Assembly (NCBI GenBank): GCA_023442085.1
Contig: JAEZMT010000187.1
Coordinates: 1-27,650 of the forward strand
Length of the DNA: 27,650 nt
Direction: 5' to 3'
Source: Pseudomonadota bacterium
Lineage (GTDB): Bacteria > Pseudomonadota > Alphaproteobacteria > Rhizobiales > Xanthobacteraceae
Each line of letters starts with the position of its first letter. Position 1 is the first letter of the stretch. Below are positions 1 to 7,198 of this stretch, one piece after another. The position numbers and the translations under genes were made by a program. The notes under the pieces are model-generated. The model was not told the DNA's origin, ran no database searches, and worked only from the letters and a program-made list of their open reading frames with translations.

Positions 1-221
1 AGCGTATCGGCGAGGTGATGCTCCCAGGAATCCGGCGTCTGGGAGCCGAGCGCCACCGCCACGGTCATCTGCGCCATGATGGTCGCGCCGCTGCGGCCGA
101 TGAGGCTGCGGTCGGCCAGAATGACGCTCGCGCCATCCTTCGCGGCCTCGAGCGCGGCCATCATGCCGGCGGCGCCCGAGCCGATCACCAGAATGTCGGT
201 TTCGAGATGGACCACATCCAT
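1..221 (-). CDS. FAD-dependent oxidoreductase, flavoprotein subunit-like (N-terminal fragment)
   Basis: Only the first 73 codons are inside the window; the gene runs off the left edge. The visible protein begins MDVVHLETDILVIGSGAAG. It has a Rossmann dinucleotide-binding motif GxGxxG at residues 14-19, an acidic residue after the second strand (ILADRS), and then GRSGATIMAQM, a pattern typical of fumarate reductase/succinate dehydrogenase or aspartate oxidase-type flavoproteins. The ATG at 221 is preceded by AGGACAG, a usable ribosome binding site. It lies about 210 bases beyond the terminator of the rhamnonate operon, so it probably has its own promoter in 222-434. Substrate unknown; a link to sugar-acid catabolism is only suggested by position. 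Confidence 0.75.
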   Translation of the reverse strand, partial: MDVVHLETDILVIGSGAAGMMAALEAAKDGASVILADRSLIGRSGATIMAQMTVAVALGSQTPDSWEHHLADT

Positions 222-373
222 TGCCACTGTCCTGCCTTTCGTCGAGATCGGCCTGCATCAGACCGTGGCCGCCGAGCGGGACGCCGACAGCGCGCCGCAC
301 CTCGCCAAAATCGAAGACTAGCTCGTCATAAGGTAGCCGGGAACGGGATCGCATGTCCCGCCCGCTTGCCCGA

Positions 374-393
374 GGGGGAAATATTTTTCTCCC
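374..393. repeat. Inverted repeat upstream of the FAD oxidoreductase gene
   Basis: GGGGGAAA and TTTCTCCC form an 8-bp stem (one G-T wobble) around a 4-base TATT loop, in an AT-rich patch within the otherwise GC-rich leader of the flavoprotein gene. It could be an operator or a chance hairpin. Nothing else was recognised in 222-434. Confidence 0.25.
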
Positions 394-434
394 ATCGAAT
401 GCCCGTCGGAAAGTGCGTGGGAGGAGAGCCCGAT

Positions 435-464
435 AAAAAAAGGCCGGCGCACACGGCGCCGGCC
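435..464 (-). terminator. Rho-independent terminator of the rhamnonate operon
   Basis: Read on the minus strand, a perfect 9-bp stem (GGCCGGCGC / GCGCCGGCC, loop of 5) is followed at once by seven T residues (A435-A441 on the plus strand). It begins about 26 bases after the rhmD stop codon. This textbook structure closes the minus-strand operon and separates it from the flavoprotein gene. Confidence 0.9.
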
Positions 465-489
465 AGCCTGAGAGGATACGGAACGCAGC

Positions 490-1674
490 TCAGTTGCCGT
501 AAGGGCGGTGCAGCTCGACCTCGGGATTGAGGCGCACGCCGAAGCCGGGCTTGTCGAGGGCGGAGGCCTTCATGCGGCCGTTGACCGGCACCGGCTCGTC
601 CAGCAGCAGCGGGCTGAAGGCGGGGCGCACCTCGTCCGCATTGGGCGCGCTCATGATGATCTCGGTGAACGGGCTGTTATGGCGCGTGATGACGAAATGA
701 TAGCTGTAGACGCCCGAGCCGTGGGGCACCATGAGCTTGCCGTGGGCATCCGCCAGCGCCGAGATCTTGATCAGCTCGGTGATGCCGCCGCACCAGTTCA
801 CGTCCGGCTGGATGATGTCGCAGCAGTCCATCTCCAGCAGCATGCGGAAGCCCCAGCGGGTGGCCTCGTGCTCGCCGGTGGTCACCAGCATGCCCTTGGG
901 CACATTGCGCTTGAGGTCCGCATAGCCCCAATAGTCATCGGGGGAGAGGCATTCCTCGATCCACTTCAGGCCAAATTCCTGCGCCTTCTGGGCGAGCTTG
1001 ATGGAATAGTTGAGGTCGAGGCTCATCCAGCAGTCGTACATGAGCCAGAAGTCGTCGCCGACCTTGGCGCGCATGTCGGCCAGCTTTTCGATGTTCTTCT
1101 TCAGCCCCTCGTCGCCCTCGGCCGGGCCGTGCAGCAGCGGCAGCTTGCCGCCGATGAAGCCCATTTCCTTGGCAAGGTCGGGCCGTGCGCCGGTGGCGTA
1201 GAACTGCAACTCCTCGCGCACCGGGCCACCGAGCAACGCATGTACCGGCTCGCCGCGCAGCTTGCCGAGCAGGTCCCACAGGGCGATGTCCACGCCCGAG
1301 ATGGTATTCACCACCACGCCCTTGCGGCCGTAGAACTGGGTGGAGAAGTACATCTGGTCCCAGATCTTCTCGATCTCGGTGACCTGCCGGCCGATGAGGA
1401 AGCGCGAGAGGTGCTTCTCCACGATGAAGGCGCCGATCTCGCCGGCGGTCGTCACGCCGAGGCCGATGGTGCCGTCGGAGGCCTCCACTTCCACCACCAG
1501 CGTGCCGAGCACGTTGATGCCGAAGGAGCGGCGGCTCTGCCGGTATTCCTCGTAGCGCGCCATGGGGGTGGCGATGTGGTCGTCGATCCAGTGATAGCCC
1601 TGGGTGTCGTGATAGTCGGCGCCGCCGCCGCGCACGGTGTAGGCGCGGACCGCCTTGATGGTCGGCATGGCCAT
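490..1674 (-). CDS. rhmD: L-rhamnonate dehydratase (enolase superfamily)
   Basis: A 394-residue cytosolic Mg-dependent enzyme that dehydrates L-rhamnonate to 2-keto-3-deoxy-L-rhamnonate. It resembles E. coli RhmD (YfaW) along its length, including the blocks HWIDDHIATPM near residue 28, FGINVLGTLVVEVEA near 51, FYATGARPDLAKEMGFIGGK near 158 and the C-terminal LLDEPVPVNGR. The three expected metal ligands of the barrel are D214 (LMYDCW), E240 (WIEECL) and E268 (TTGEH). The catalytic dyad D291 (QPDVNW) and H318 (VPHGS) is also present. The start at 1674 is chosen because GAGGAGA lies about 7 bases upstream; an in-frame ATG two codons later lacks that spacing. It is the last gene of the operon, 64 bases after the transporter. 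Related enzymes accept other sugar acids such as L-lyxonate, so the in vivo substrate is inferred. Confidence 0.93.
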   Translation of the reverse strand: MAMPTIKAVRAYTVRGGGADYHDTQGYHWIDDHIATPMARYEEYRQSRRSFGINVLGTLVVEVEASDGTIGLGVTTAGEIGAFIVEKHLSRFLIGRQVTEIEKIWDQMYFSTQFYGRKGVVVNTISGVDIALWDLLGKLRGEPVHALLGGPVREELQFYATGARPDLAKEMGFIGGKLPLLHGPAEGDEGLKKNIEKLADMRAKVGDDFWLMYDCWMSLDLNYSIKLAQKAQEFGLKWIEECLSPDDYWGYADLKRNVPKGMLVTTGEHEATRWGFRMLLEMDCCDIIQPDVNWCGGITELIKISALADAHGKLMVPHGSGVYSYHFVITRHNSPFTEIIMSAPNADEVRPAFSPLLLDEPVPVNGRMKASALDKPGFGVRLNPEVELHRPYGN

Positions 1675-1738
1675 TATTCTGTCTCCTCTTCGCCCCGCGT
1701 CCGGCGCGGGGCGTCAGTTGGTCGAAATCAGGCGCAGG

Positions 1739-3049
1739 TCACGCGCGGCGGGCGGCCGGCGCGGCGGGAAGCGCCCGCGACTGGCCGATGGCGAGGATCA
1801 GCAGCGCCCCGATGAGGGTGGTGCCGGCGAGGAGGTAGAGCCCCGCCGACTGAGAGGCGAAGGCCGCCTCCGCCCAGGTCTTCACGTTCGGCGCCACGAA
1901 GCCGCCCAGCGCGCCGAGCGAGTTGATGAGGGCGATGCCGCCCGCCGCCGCCACGCCGCCGAGATAGTCGGTGGGGAATGTCCAGAAGATGGGCTGCACG
2001 GCGATGAAGCCAGCCGCGGCGAAGCACAGCGCGAGGAGCGCCAGCGCCGGCGAGGTGGTCGCCACCGATGCCGCGATGCCGAGGCCCGACACCGCGAGGA
2101 TCGCCGCCGCATAGCCGCGCCGGTTGCCGGAAGCGTCGGCCATGCGCGGCAGAATGTAGGCGGCCACCAGCGCGCACACCCACGGGATCGCCGAGACGAA
2201 GCCCACCTGCAGGCCGACCTTGGTGCCGAGCAGGTTCGCCACCTGCGTCGGCAGATAGAACACGACGCCGTAGACGCTCATCTGGATGAGGAAATAGATG
2301 AGCGCGAAGTGCAGCACCTTCATGTTGCGCATGGCGGAGAGCAGGTGCGACGGGCCATGGGTGGTCTTGTGCGCCTCCTCGGCGGCGAGCACCTGGCTCA
2401 GTTCATCCTTCTCGGCCTGGGTCAGCCACTTGGCGTCGGCCGGCTTGTTGTCGAGGTAGAAATAGGCCCAGACACCCACCACGGCGGCGAGCAGTCCCTC
2501 CACCATGAACATCCACTGCCAGCCATGCAGCCCGCCAAGGCCGTGCCAGTCGAGCAGCAGACCGGACAGCGGCGAGCCGAAGATGAAGGCGAGCGGCGCG
2601 CCGAAATAGAACAGGCCCATGGCCCGGCCGCGGGCGAAGGAGGGGAACCAGAGGGTGAGATAAAAGATCACGCCCGGGAAGAAGCCGGCCTCCGCGGCGC
2701 CGAGCAGCACGCGCAGGACGTAGAATGTGAATTCGTTGTGGGCGAACATCATGGCCGCGGAGATGAGGCCCCAGGTGATCATGATGCGCGCCATCCAGAT
2801 GCGCGCGCCCACCTTGTGCATGATGATGTTCGAGGGCACCTCGAACAGCGCATAGCTGAGGAAGAAGATGGAGGCGCCGAGCGCGAATGCGGCATCCGAG
2901 ATGCCGGTGTCCGCCTGGAACGCCTTCTTGGCGAAGCCCACGTTCGCCCGGTCGAGGAAGGCGAGCACGTACATCAGCAGAAGGAACGGCAGGAGCCGCT
3001 TGGTGACCTTGGAAATCGTCGCCTGAAGCGACGCGGATGGGGCGGGCAT
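1739..3049 (-). CDS. rhmT: MFS transporter, probable L-rhamnonate uptake permease (RhmT-like)
   Basis: A 436-residue inner-membrane symporter of the anion:cation symporter branch of the major facilitator superfamily, with about 12 hydrophobic helices. Landmarks shared with E. coli RhmT (YfaV) are YVLAFLDRANVGFAKKAF after the first helix, RVLLGAAEAGFFPGVI in helix 4, LLGTKVGLQVGFVSAIPWV in the middle, and GFIAVQPIFWTFPTDYL near residue 345. The adjacent rhamnonate dehydratase supports this substrate. Two starts are possible. ATG at 3049 has GGAG six bases upstream and is preferred; ATG at 3061, four codons earlier, has GGAGG only at a long 12-base spacing. The gene follows the SDR after a gap of about 135 bases that holds a 6-bp GC-rich hairpin (3149-3165), so expression may be partly uncoupled from the genes before it. 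Confidence 0.88.
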   Translation of the reverse strand: MPAPSASLQATISKVTKRLLPFLLLMYVLAFLDRANVGFAKKAFQADTGISDAAFALGASIFFLSYALFEVPSNIIMHKVGARIWMARIMITWGLISAAMMFAHNEFTFYVLRVLLGAAEAGFFPGVIFYLTLWFPSFARGRAMGLFYFGAPLAFIFGSPLSGLLLDWHGLGGLHGWQWMFMVEGLLAAVVGVWAYFYLDNKPADAKWLTQAEKDELSQVLAAEEAHKTTHGPSHLLSAMRNMKVLHFALIYFLIQMSVYGVVFYLPTQVANLLGTKVGLQVGFVSAIPWVCALVAAYILPRMADASGNRRGYAAAILAVSGLGIAASVATTSPALALLALCFAAAGFIAVQPIFWTFPTDYLGGVAAAGGIALINSLGALGGFVAPNVKTWAEAAFASQSAGLYLLAGTTLIGALLILAIGQSRALPAAPAARRA

Positions 3050-3184
3050 GGACCTCTCCATGAAAAAACGTTGCCTCCGGTCGTCTCGGGCTCATTCCCG
3101 GACGGCTCTTGTCTTGGCGCGGCCCGATCGCGGGACGCGCGGGGAGACGGCGGCCTCACGCCGCCAGAATGTCCTGAGATGGGG

Positions 3185-3937
3185 TCAGTAGACGGCGCGG
3201 CCGCCGGAGATGTCGAACACCGCGCCGGTGGAGAAGGCGCAGTCCTCGGACGACAGCCAGGTGATGAGGGACGCCGCCTCGTCCACTTCCAGGAAGCGGC
3301 CCATGGGGATCTTCGAGAGCATGAAGTCGATATGCTCCCGCTTCATCTGGTTGAAGATCTCGGTCTTGGCGGCGGCGGGCGTGATGCAGTTCACCAGCAC
3401 GTTGGACTGCGCCAGTTCCTTGCCCAGCGACTTGGTGAGGCCGATCAGGCCGGCCTTCGACGAAGAATAGTGGGAGGCGTTGGGATTGCCTTCCTTGCCG
3501 GCGATGGAGGCGACGTTGACGATGCGTCCCCAGCCGTTCGCCAGCAGGTGTGGAACCACCGCCTTGGAGGTGAGGAAGGGACCGACGAGGTTCACGTCGA
3601 TCACCCGCCGCCACACATCGGTGGCGAGTTCCCAGGTCTTGCCATTGCCGCCGGTGATGCCGGCGTTGTTGACGAGAATGTCGATCTTGCCGTGCTTCGC
3701 CGCGACGCTGGCGGCGGCGGCGGTGACGGAGGCCTCGTCGGTCAGTTCCACCGTCTCCGTGGAGACCTTCCCGAGCTTGCCGAGTTCGGCCGCGGCCTCC
3801 GCGAGGCGGGCGGCGTCGATGTCCCAGAGCGACACCTCGGCGCCGGAGGCGAGCATGCGCTGCGCGGTGGCATAGCCGATGCCGCGCGCGCCGCCGGTGA
3901 TGATGGCCACGCGGCCCTTGAGATCGATGTTGGTCAT
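3185..3937 (-). CDS. Short-chain dehydrogenase, probable 2-keto-3-deoxy-L-rhamnonate 4-dehydrogenase (LRA5-like)
   Basis: A 250-residue classical SDR. The cofactor motif TGGARGIG is at residues 14-21, an aspartate ends the second strand (LWDID, favouring NAD), NNAG is near 90, and the catalytic residues are N116, S144, Y157 and K161. In the diketo-hydrolase variant of L-rhamnose catabolism such an enzyme oxidises C4 of 2-keto-3-deoxy-L-rhamnonate to the 2,4-diketo acid. Its position 11 bases after the FAH-family hydrolase and upstream of rhmD supports that step. The reading frame extends upstream over the hydrolase gene, but MTNIDLKG at 3937 is the natural start: it matches the usual SDR N-terminus and has GGAGCAG just upstream. 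An L-fuconate-type substrate cannot be excluded. Confidence 0.85.
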   Translation of the reverse strand: MTNIDLKGRVAIITGGARGIGYATAQRMLASGAEVSLWDIDAARLAEAAAELGKLGKVSTETVELTDEASVTAAAASVAAKHGKIDILVNNAGITGGNGKTWELATDVWRRVIDVNLVGPFLTSKAVVPHLLANGWGRIVNVASIAGKEGNPNASHYSSSKAGLIGLTKSLGKELAQSNVLVNCITPAAAKTEIFNQMKREHIDFMLSKIPMGRFLEVDEAASLITWLSSEDCAFSTGAVFDISGGRAVY

Positions 3938-3948
3938 GGCGCTGCTCC

Positions 3949-4791
3949 TCAGCCCTGCACGGTGGTCTGGCGCTGCTCGCCGAGACCTTCGATGCCGAGG
4001 CGCATGGTCTGGCCCGGCGTGAGATAGAGCGGGGGCTTCTGCCCGAGGCCGACGCCGGGCGGAGTGCCGGTGGAGATCACATCGCCGGGCTGGAGGCTCA
4101 TGAACTGGCTGATGTAGCTCACGAGGTGCGCCACGCCGAAGATCATCGTGCGGGTGGAGCCGTCCTGGAAGCGCTTGCCGTCCACCTCCAGCCACATGTG
4201 GAGATCCTGCGGGTCGGCCACCTCGTCGGCGGTCACGAGCCACGGGCCCATGGGGCCGAAGGTGTCACAGCCCTTGCCCTTGTCCCACTGGCCGCCGCGC
4301 TCGATCTGGAATTCGCGCTCGGACACGTCGTTGATCACGCAGTAGCCGGCCACGTGGGAGAGGGCGTCCTCTTCGCTCACGTATTTGGCCGGCTTGCCGA
4401 TTACGATGCCAAGCTCCACTTCCCAGTCGGTCTTGCTGGAGCCGCGGGGGATTTCCACGTCGTCATTGGGTCCGACGATGGAGCTGGTTGCCTTCATGAA
4501 CAGCACAGGCTCGGACGGCACGGGCAGACCGCTCTCGGCGGCATGGTCGGAATAGTTGAGGCCGACGCAGACGAGCTTGCCCACGGAACCAACGCAGGCG
4601 CCGAGGCGCGTATTGCCCTCCACCAGCGGCAGGCTCGCCGGGTCGATGGCCTTCAGGCGGTCGAGGCTGTCAGGAAGTAGGGCGGTGCCGGCGATGTCGG
4701 GCACGATGCCGGTGAGGTCGCGCAGGCGGCCTTCCGCATCGATGAGGCCAGGGCGTTCCTGCCCCGCCGCGCCATGGCGAACGAGCTTCAT
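3949..4791 (-). CDS. FAH-family hydrolase, probable 2,4-diketo-3-deoxy-L-rhamnonate hydrolase (LRA6-like)
   Basis: A 280-residue fumarylacetoacetate hydrolase-family protein and the first gene of the minus-strand operon. The FAH fold is shown by GLNYSDHAAESG (residues 78-89), the metal-binding acidic cluster E124 and E126 (DWEVELG) plus D155 (INDVSERE), GKGCDTFGPMGPWL near 172-185, and the C-terminal STGTPPGVGLG. In the non-phosphorylating rhamnose route this family cleaves the 2,4-diketo acid to pyruvate and L-lactate. The dehydratase and dehydrogenase genes beside it supply that substrate. The ATG at 4791 has a very strong GGGAGGA site at good spacing. The upstream 136-base region is shared with the divergent LysR gene and should hold the operon promoter. 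The homologous L-fucose pathway enzyme is the main alternative. Confidence 0.88.
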   Translation of the reverse strand: MKLVRHGAAGQERPGLIDAEGRLRDLTGIVPDIAGTALLPDSLDRLKAIDPASLPLVEGNTRLGACVGSVGKLVCVGLNYSDHAAESGLPVPSEPVLFMKATSSIVGPNDDVEIPRGSSKTDWEVELGIVIGKPAKYVSEEDALSHVAGYCVINDVSEREFQIERGGQWDKGKGCDTFGPMGPWLVTADEVADPQDLHMWLEVDGKRFQDGSTRTMIFGVAHLVSYISQFMSLQPGDVISTGTPPGVGLGQKPPLYLTPGQTMRLGIEGLGEQRQTTVQG

Positions 4792-4873
4792 ATACTTCCT
4801 CCCATCGGTCCGCCGTTCGTCCGTTATGGGCCGGACCGGTTCGAGCCAATTCGCGCGGACGCTAGCCGACTGA

Positions 4874-4926
4874 GCGATAACGGGATAATGAGAAATTCTG
4901 TTCAGCCTATTCCATCAGGTTATCGC
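4874..4926. promoter_or_regulatory. Candidate LysR operator: 8-bp inverted repeat between divergent genes
   Basis: GCGATAAC at 4874-4881 is matched by its exact reverse complement GTTATCGC at 4919-4926, centres 45 bases apart. The right arm abuts the LysR start codon. LysR-type regulators often bind separated sites in the divergent promoter between their own gene and the target operon, and this is the clearest dyad in that gap. Not proven; an 8-bp match can arise by chance. Confidence 0.35.
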
Positions 4927-4927
4927 C

Positions 4928-5953
4928 ATGCGGGACCTCGCACCGACGGCGCTCCTCTCGCGCCTGCGCTTCAAGCAGCTTCGGCTCGTGGACGTTCTCG
5001 GACGCACGGGAAATCTCCGCCGCACGGCAGCGGAGCTGAACATGACGCAGCCGGCGGCGACGAAAATCCTGCAGGATCTGGAGGACACGCTGGGGGTGAA
5101 GCTGTTCGAGCGCACGCCGCGTGCAATGATCGCCACCGAGATCGGTACTCATGTTGTGGACTATGCCCGCCGCGCGCTGACCGATGGCGAAAGATTCGCC
5201 GGAGCCCTCGCCAATCTCAAGCGCGGCGGCTATGGCGCGCTGGCGCTCGGGGCGATCATGGCGACCGCGTCCGACCTCCTGCCCCGCGCCATCGCCGAGC
5301 TGAAGCGCCAGCGTCCGCTCATGACCATCCAGGTGCTCGCCACCACGTCCGACCAGCTCATCGGGGCGCTCGGGCGGGGCGAGCTGGATCTCGTCATCGG
5401 CCGCCTGCCGACCAGCGAGGACCGGGCAAGGTTCGATTTCGAGCCCCTGTCCATGGAGGAGCTGTGGGCGTTCGCGGCGGCTTCGCATCCGCTGGCCGGG
5501 CGAGCCCATCTCGACCTCGCCGACATGGGCGATCTGCCGTGGGTGCTCCAGCCGGCACCGAGCCCCATGCGTCGTCTCATCGATACCGCATTCGCCGCGG
5601 CAGGGCTCAGGACGCTCGACAATCTGGTCGAGACCTCCTCCATCTTCGCCACGCTCAATCTGGTACGGCACGCCGGCATGGTGTCCATGCTGCCGAGTAC
5701 CATCGTCGCGCAGGAAGTCGCCGGCGGTGGTTTCGTCCGCCTGCCGCTGGAGGTGAAGGGCGAGTTGGAGCCCTATGGCATCGTCACGCGGAAGGGCGTG
5801 GTGATGACGCCCAACGCGGCCGAATTCCTCTCCATCCTCAAGTCACTCATCGCGAGAAAGGATCAGGCGGGCCTGAAGCCGAGCGGTACAGACCGAAGGC
5901 CTCGGCTTGGAGTCGATACCCTTTCCACCAAGCGTAAAACGGTCCGGAAATAA
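4928..5953 (+). CDS. LysR-family transcriptional regulator, likely controlling the rhamnonate operon
   Basis: A 341-residue DNA-binding regulator. The N-terminal winged helix-turn-helix covers about residues 15-72 (RLVDVLGRTGNLRRTAAELN, then TQPAATKILQDLE and LFERTPRAM). The rest is the periplasmic-binding-like effector domain (GALALGAIMATASDLLPRAI onward, SMLPSTIVAQEV near 258). It is divergent from the FAH hydrolase gene with 136 bases between, the classic arrangement for a LysR protein that senses a pathway intermediate and activates the opposite operon. The C-terminal 25 residues are basic and look like an extra tail compared with the usual 300-320 residue length. The start has only a weak AGG upstream. 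The inducer, perhaps L-rhamnonate or 2-keto-3-deoxyrhamnonate, is inference. E. coli uses an IclR-type RhmR instead. Confidence 0.88.
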   Translation: MRDLAPTALLSRLRFKQLRLVDVLGRTGNLRRTAAELNMTQPAATKILQDLEDTLGVKLFERTPRAMIATEIGTHVVDYARRALTDGERFAGALANLKRGGYGALALGAIMATASDLLPRAIAELKRQRPLMTIQVLATTSDQLIGALGRGELDLVIGRLPTSEDRARFDFEPLSMEELWAFAAASHPLAGRAHLDLADMGDLPWVLQPAPSPMRRLIDTAFAAAGLRTLDNLVETSSIFATLNLVRHAGMVSMLPSTIVAQEVAGGGFVRLPLEVKGELEPYGIVTRKGVVMTPNAAEFLSILKSLIARKDQAGLKPSGTDRRPRLGVDTLSTKRKTVRK

Positions 5954-6194
5954 CGGCAGGCATGCCCCCGCGCGCTCATGAAAGACCTCCGTGCCTTGAT
6001 GTGCCTCGGCCTGTCCGCCCTCTGTGAAATCTGACATCGAGACCCACACTGGCGCGACATCCGCCGGGCTGGCCGGTGCCGGCCCGGCGCTCGCCATGCA
6101 GATGTGATATCCGTGGTCGATGGGAGATCGACACGGCGCCTGGATATCCCCGGAGATCGGCCTCCCGCGCGACGAGAGGGTGGGACGAGGACCC

Positions 6195-6944
6195 ATGGCA
6201 TCAGATGGCGGACAGGAGCCGGGCCTCGGCGCGCCTATCCTTCTGGCGGAATGGGAGATGCCGCTCCTGCGCGCGGCAAGCCTCATCGAGCGGCTGTCGG
6301 AAGAGGACCAGGCGCTGGTGCGGACGCACGGCCACGAGATGCGCCTTGCCTCCGGCGAGCCGCTGTTCCGGCAGGGCGAGCGCCACGACGGGATCGTGGT
6401 GATCGAGGAGGGCCAGATCCGCAGCTTCTACGTGGCGCCCTCGGGCCGGGAGATCACGCTCGCTTATTGGGCCAAAGGTCATTTCGTGGGCGGACCGGAC
6501 GTGTTCGGCGGCGGCACGCACATGTGGGCGGCGACGGCGGTCCGGCCAAGCCGGCTGGTCTTCCTGCCCGGCGCGGGCCTGCGCCAGCTGGCGCGGCAGG
6601 TGCCGGACCTCGCCATCGGCATCATCGATGCGCTGGTGTTCAAGGCCCGCTGCTACTCGGCGTTTGCGCAGATGCTCGGCACGCGCTCCGTATCGCAGCG
6701 GCTCGTGCAGCTGCTGCAGCACCTCGCGCAGACCTATGGCGTGAAAGATGAGCGCGGCATCCTCATCGCCGCCGCCTTCACCCATGCGGACCTCGCCGCC
6801 CTCATCGGTGCCACGCGGCAGTGGGTGACGGTGCAAATGGGCCGGATGCAGCAGGACGGCATCCTCACCAACCGGCGGGGCCTCATGGTCATATTGAAGC
6901 CGGAGGCGCTCGCCTCGGAGCTGGAGCGGGCCGACCCGCGCTGA
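6195..6944 (+). CDS. Crp/Fnr-family transcriptional regulator
   Basis: A 249-residue regulator with an N-terminal cyclic-nucleotide-binding-like barrel (GEPLFRQGERHDGIVVIEEG at about 54-73, then SGREITLAYWAKGHFVGG) and a long dimer helix. A C-terminal winged helix-turn-helix lies at about 197-222 (HADLAALIGATRQWVTVQMG). It lacks the N-terminal cysteine cluster of oxygen-sensing FNR; the only cysteine is C153. It may therefore respond to a small molecule or simply to abundance. The frame is open further upstream, but ATG 6195 has GAGG four bases before it and gives the normal family length. It is followed after 254 bases by the M20/ABC operon on the same strand, making that operon a plausible target. 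No sequence evidence shows what effector it binds. The 241 bases before it held nothing recognisable. Confidence 0.85.
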   Translation: MASDGGQEPGLGAPILLAEWEMPLLRAASLIERLSEEDQALVRTHGHEMRLASGEPLFRQGERHDGIVVIEEGQIRSFYVAPSGREITLAYWAKGHFVGGPDVFGGGTHMWAATAVRPSRLVFLPGAGLRQLARQVPDLAIGIIDALVFKARCYSAFAQMLGTRSVSQRLVQLLQHLAQTYGVKDERGILIAAAFTHADLAALIGATRQWVTVQMGRMQQDGILTNRRGLMVILKPEALASELERADPR

Positions 6945-6984
6945 CCTTTGCCCAGACGGCGCGATGGCGAGGGCTGTGCGCCTC

Positions 6985-7000
6985 AAGCAACGAATTGCTT
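6985..7000. promoter_or_regulatory. Palindromic operator-like site, upstream copy of the AAGCAA-N4-TTGCTT motif
   Basis: AAGCAA-CGAA-TTGCTT is an inverted repeat with perfect 6-bp arms, sitting in an unusually AT-rich patch (about 6985-7040) before the M20/ABC operon. The same half-sites and spacing recur at 15399-15414 before the convergent ABC operon. The centre is about 190 bases before the expected sigma-54 start site, a normal distance for an enhancer-type site. Confidence 0.5.
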
Positions 7001-7093
7001 TTATAGCTAAATTATAGATTTGATGTTTTTTAAGCGGCCTGACTAAGGTCCGCCCTGGCTCCGGCCGCGAAACTGAGCGACAGCCGTTCAAAA

Positions 7094-7106
7094 GCAATTC
7101 CTTTGC
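7094..7106. promoter_or_regulatory. Weaker related inverted repeat GCAA-N5-TTGC
   Basis: AAAGCAATTCCTTTGC carries GCAA and TTGC half-sites with a 5-base spacer instead of 4. It also repeats the AAGCAA half-site of the copy at 6985. It is centred about 83 bases before the predicted start of the M20/ABC operon. It may be a second, degenerate binding site for the same regulator. Confidence 0.3.
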
Positions 7107-7156
7107 AACGGAGAAACCACTCGATTCTCCAAGGAGATAACTGCGCTCACCGCAAG

Positions 7157-7172
7157 TGGCATCCCCCTTGCT
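7157..7172 (+). promoter_or_regulatory. Sigma-54 (RpoN) promoter, -24/-12 elements
   Basis: TGGCAT-N5-TTGCT contains the invariant GG (7158-7159) and GC (7170-7171) separated by exactly 10 bases and closely matches the consensus TGGCAC-N5-TTGCW. Transcription would begin near 7183, leaving a short 16-base leader that still includes the GAGG site before ATG 7199. Such promoters need an enhancer-binding activator such as NtrC, which fits a nitrogen-scavenging role for the operon that follows. Confidence 0.7.
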
Positions 7173-7198
7173 GAGATCAAACCGTATTCGAGGATGCC

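Noticed and set aside
1655..4027. Very long open frame (about 790 codons) on the plus strand antisense to the rhamnonate operon
   Set aside because: The translation is rich in Arg, Gly, Glu and His with no family motif, as expected from GC-rich third positions opposite real genes; the minus-strand genes have clear domains.
7171..7190. CTGAGA before the M20 gene as part of a TPP riboswitch
   Set aside because: The other conserved TPP motifs and the needed length are absent; the stretch is just behind the sigma-54 -12 element.
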